Positions 62,136 through 64,000 of a stretch of DNA of 64,000 nucleotides are shown here, piece by piece. Every line of letters starts with the position of its first letter. Position 1 is the first letter of the stretch. The position numbers and the translations under genes are program-made. The notes beneath the pieces were generated by a model. It saw nothing but the letters and a program-made list of their open reading frames with translations, did not search any database and had not been told where the DNA came from. This stretch comes from SW132 sp038150125 (GTDB lineage: Bacteria; Bacteroidota; Rhodothermia; Balneolales; Balneolaceae), in the NCBI RefSeq assembly GCF_038150125.1, contig NZ_JBBVMF010000009.1:120433-184432 (forward strand). Reading direction: 5' to 3'.

Positions 62136-62887
62136 CATCAAGACAAAGCTTTGCGATGGATCGCGACTAGTATCACTTCGTAAGTTTGATCGCCCGGAGT
62201 AATACAATCAAGAGATGGCGAAGTAAAAACACCCGTCTGTATAAAAGCACGATAGATGATCCTGTGTTTATACCCTAAACGAAATCACTCGTCATAACAA
62301 TAGCCGGTGTCTATCCATCTCATCTTCTTATTCTCAAATACCCATTTGGCACCGGGAATGTGCCTCGATAAGTAACGCCTGAGAAAGCTTGAAAAAAAAC
62401 AAAAAGCATGGCGCTGACCGTTTTCTTCAAGACTAATCAAAACAAAATTAACTTCCCATTGTGTTTCATTTGATTTACTCCTGATCTTCCTGCCTGCCAG
62501 AATCGGGACGTGACCTTAGTGGGTTAAACTTACATGATTCGCATTGATGAGTGAGGCATTTTGCTGGTTGTCAGTATTGCAAAGCTATTAAAGCGTTAAA
62601 AATGCTTAATTGATGAGTAATTATCTTAGCTGAATGTCACGGTTTATGTAATTAAACAATTGAATGTCATACAGTTACTCTAACTATAAAAAAATTTATG
62701 ATTCTTATGATAATAAATTCCTAATTTTTTTGATGCACTGGTCTTCGTTTATTTATACAGAGAATCTTTATCAAAGGCGATTCAGTTTTAATGAAAGCAC
62801 TTAAAGGAAGTATAATAGTCTTTCATTATTACATTCTTAAATTTAAAATTTCGAGCTTATTTAAACGCTAACAAAAAATCAAAAGAA
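62136..62887. other. Intergenic region with a degenerate tRNA-like/GIY-YIG element copy
   Basis: About 750 bases. 62449-62513 shares its sequence (TAACTTCCC, TTTCATTTGATT, AATCGGGACGTG in order) with 63401-63464, the left flank of a tRNA-like sequence, but the tRNA-like part is lost after GGGACGTGAC. A minus-strand stretch upstream of it (about 62285-62460) reads as protein-like sequence (SFLRRYLSRHIPGAKW...) with no start codon; it may be a relic. Confidence 0.55.
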
Positions 62888-63172
62888 ATGGAAAACGCAA
62901 AAACTACGAACGGCTACAGAGAGTTAGAAATCAAAAAGAGTGGCACAGTTACATTAAAGAGCACCGATAGAACTGACCTCTTTAGTGTGATTTATGAAGA
63001 AAATGTACTGGGATACATCAATACGAAAGAGGTTAATAACGTAAAATTTGTGCCTATTTCCGAAGAGATGAACTATACCATTATAGAGCTTGAGAAGATC
63101 ACGTCCAGCCTGAAAAAAGCTCGACAGATGAAGCAACAGCAGGTAAATGCGATTGAGAATTTTCTGAATTAA
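62888..63172 (+). CDS. Small protein of unknown function
   Basis: 94 residues, soluble. The first half is beta-rich (YRELEIKKSGTVTLKSTDRTDLFSVIYEENVLGYI), the second a charged helix (IIELEKITSSLKKARQMKQQQVNAIENFL). Preceded by AAAGAAATGG context with no strong ribosome site. I do not recognise the family. It lies between degenerate copies of the right-end repeats and may be part of an accessory region. Confidence 0.65.
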   Translation: MENAKTTNGYRELEIKKSGTVTLKSTDRTDLFSVIYEENVLGYINTKEVNNVKFVPISEEMNYTIIELEKITSSLKKARQMKQQQVNAIENFLN

Positions 63173-63400
63173 GGAGATACGCGTTATTCGGCTGAGGGCA
63201 AAAAATTGGTGGCATTTTAGTTGTGATAGGCAATTAAACTCAATCAAGAGTACCATCTACAATACACGGCATACACTGTTTACTAATATGGCAGCGGTAA
63301 TGAGCCACGAGAATTGAAGTCCGAAAGCTTGAATTTAAAATTAAAAATTAAAAGTGGGGAGGTGCTAAACGATTCTTAGAAGACCTCTCTAAAGAAACGT

Positions 63401-63464
63401 AACTTCCCGTTGTATTTCATTTGATTAACCCCTAATTTTCTCGTCTACCAAAATCGGGACGTGG
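63401..63464. repeat. Repeat flank shared with 62449-62513
   Basis: TAACTTCCCGTTGTATTTC, TTTGATTAACCCC and AAATCGGGACGTGGC match the 62449-62513 copy at roughly three quarters of positions. It leads directly into the tRNA-like sequence. Confidence 0.75.
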
Positions 63465-63533
63465 CTCAGTCCGGTAGAGCATCCCGACAGGCGTGTCGGG
63501 AGGGGCGCAGGCTCATCATCGGCCTGTCTGCTG
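63456..63533 (+). other. tRNA-like sequence, degenerate
   Basis: Starts GGGACGTGGCTCAGT with a D-arm-like GCTC/GAGC around CAGTCCGGTA, then an 8-base stem TCCCGACA/TGTCGGGA in the anticodon-arm place and a CAGGC/GCCTG stem with a nine-base loop in the T-arm place. There is no 3' partner for GGGACG, the T loop lacks TTCGAAT, and the anticodon loop size is wrong. It looks like a decayed or diverged copy, not a working tRNA. Confidence 0.6.
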
Positions 63534-63584
63534 GATAAATCCTGAACCATTAGGATGCGATGATAGTTAAATTATTTTTTTATT

Positions 63585-63664
63585 GGGACGTGGCTCAGTT
63601 CGGTAGAGTCACGCGATTCGCGTGAGGGGTCGAGGGTTGGTCACGCCACGGCGTGACTCGTCCC
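63585..63664 (+). ncRNA. tRNA-like element directly upstream of the GIY-YIG gene
   Basis: 80 bases closing with GGGACG (63585-63590) and CGTCCC (63659-63664). D-arm CTC/GAG (63594-63596, 63606-63608) around AGTTCGGTA; anticodon-arm TCACGCG/CGCGTGA with a 3-base loop (or a 5-base stem with loop CGATTCG); the T-arm place holds a GTCACGCC/GGCGTGAC hairpin instead of a T-loop. It ends 20 bases before the nuclease ATG. It is probably not an aminoacylated tRNA; a structured RNA or recognition site is possible. Confidence 0.6.
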
Positions 63665-63684
63665 GACAGATGTAATTGAGAGAG

Positions 63685-63933
63685 ATGAAAGCTTACACAT
63701 ATATTTTGTTTAGCGAATCGGCCGAAAGGCACTATACGGGTTCTTGTGATGATCTAAGAAAAAGATTTGAACGCCACAACGAAGCACGAGTACCGTCTAC
63801 TAAATATGGCGTCCCTTGGAAGCTTATCTGGCATCGGGAATGCGATTCAAGAAGTGAGGCTAGGATGCTGGAATCAAAGATCAAAAAGCGTGGCGCAGCC
63901 CGGTTCCTGGAAGACCAACTAAAACAGGAATAA
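63685..63933 (+). CDS. GIY-YIG endonuclease domain protein
   Basis: 82 residues from the ATG at 63685 (a TTG three codons earlier is also in frame). Single GIY-YIG domain: YTYILFSES for the first motif, HYTGSCDDLRKRFERHN holding the second motif (YTG) and catalytic Arg, and EARMLESKIKKRG with the catalytic Glu. Members act as small DNA nucleases in repair, restriction or mobile elements. No other gene of a known system is adjacent; a tRNA-like structure ends 20 bases upstream. Such small GIY-YIG genes are frequent and variable in Bacteroidota. Confidence 0.9.
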   Translation: MKAYTYILFSESAERHYTGSCDDLRKRFERHNEARVPSTKYGVPWKLIWHRECDSRSEARMLESKIKKRGAARFLEDQLKQE

Positions 63934-64000
63934 CTTTGAGAAGTTACCCCATTATTCTAAATTAAACCCACTCAAGTACATATAAAACAATAAGTTATTA

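Noticed and set aside
62285..62460. Minus-strand protein-like stretch ending FENKKMRWIDTGYCYDE
   Set aside because: Composition looks coding, but there is no in-frame start and no recognised family; kept only as a possible relic.
63456..63533. Functional tRNA gene
   Set aside because: No matching 3' acceptor strand, no TTCGAAT T-loop and abnormal anticodon loop.

Overview
The window looks like a chromosomal segment of a Gram-negative bacterium of the Bacteroidota/Balneolota side of the FCB group (Balneolales/Rhodothermia-like). The basis is family content read by eye: outer-membrane barrels, secreted S9 and M14 peptidases with Bacteroidota-type signal peptides, a SPOR-domain barrel protein, few strong Shine-Dalgarno sites, several TTG/GTG starts, and AT-rich intergenic DNA full of short dispersed repeats. 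No 16S rRNA or complete tRNA gene was seen, so the placement is an inference.

Layout. 1-7 kb: 3' end of a DUF2264 gene, a repeat-rich gap, ftsH, a secreted unknown, a broken outer-membrane protein gene, a VapBC-like toxin-antitoxin pair and a DUF2007 gene. 7-11.3 kb: three small-molecule redox/VOC enzymes and an MgtC/DUF4010 membrane protein. 11.4-18.9 kb: a copper/nitrogen-oxide island: nirK (copper nitrite reductase), nirV-like, SCO1, two cupredoxins, then after a repeat-filled gap an Rrf2 (NsrR-like) regulator, an HemN-type radical SAM enzyme and a TPR protein. A shared inverted-repeat motif precedes nirK (twice) and the Rrf2 gene, which suggests one regulon. 19-24.2 kb: GH16 glucanase, Crp/Fnr regulator, DUF2892, DUF4385 and a LytS/LytR-type two-component pair with a lipoprotein. 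24.8-35.6 kb: core genes (pepP-like, an HsdR-N protein, yidC, rnpA, rpmH, secA), a Ca/Na exchanger and DUF456. 35.7-44.1 kb: hutH, a SPOR barrel protein, an aminotransferase, a membrane-fused MurF, a sugar nucleotidyltransferase and a small SEC-C protein. 44.5-55.1 kb: M14 peptidase, carA-carB, S9 peptidase and a short unknown. 56.2-62.1 kb: a universal stress protein, a double-hotdog hydratase, a 1-kb array of alternating hairpin repeats, and a cytochrome c/outer-membrane-barrel fusion followed by a pentaheme cytochrome c. 62.1-64 kb: a mosaic of degenerate repeats with two tRNA-like sequences, one directly in front of a small GIY-YIG nuclease gene.

The most interesting signals are the tRNA-like/GIY-YIG element at the right end, the repeat-hairpin array at 58.2-59.1 kb (with a single related copy at 40.9 kb), the predicted Rrf2 operator shared by nirK and the regulator gene, a copper nitrite reductase whose type-1 copper axial Met position is Gln, the cytochrome-barrel fusion, and a short tandem repeat that has been translated into the C-terminus of CarA.
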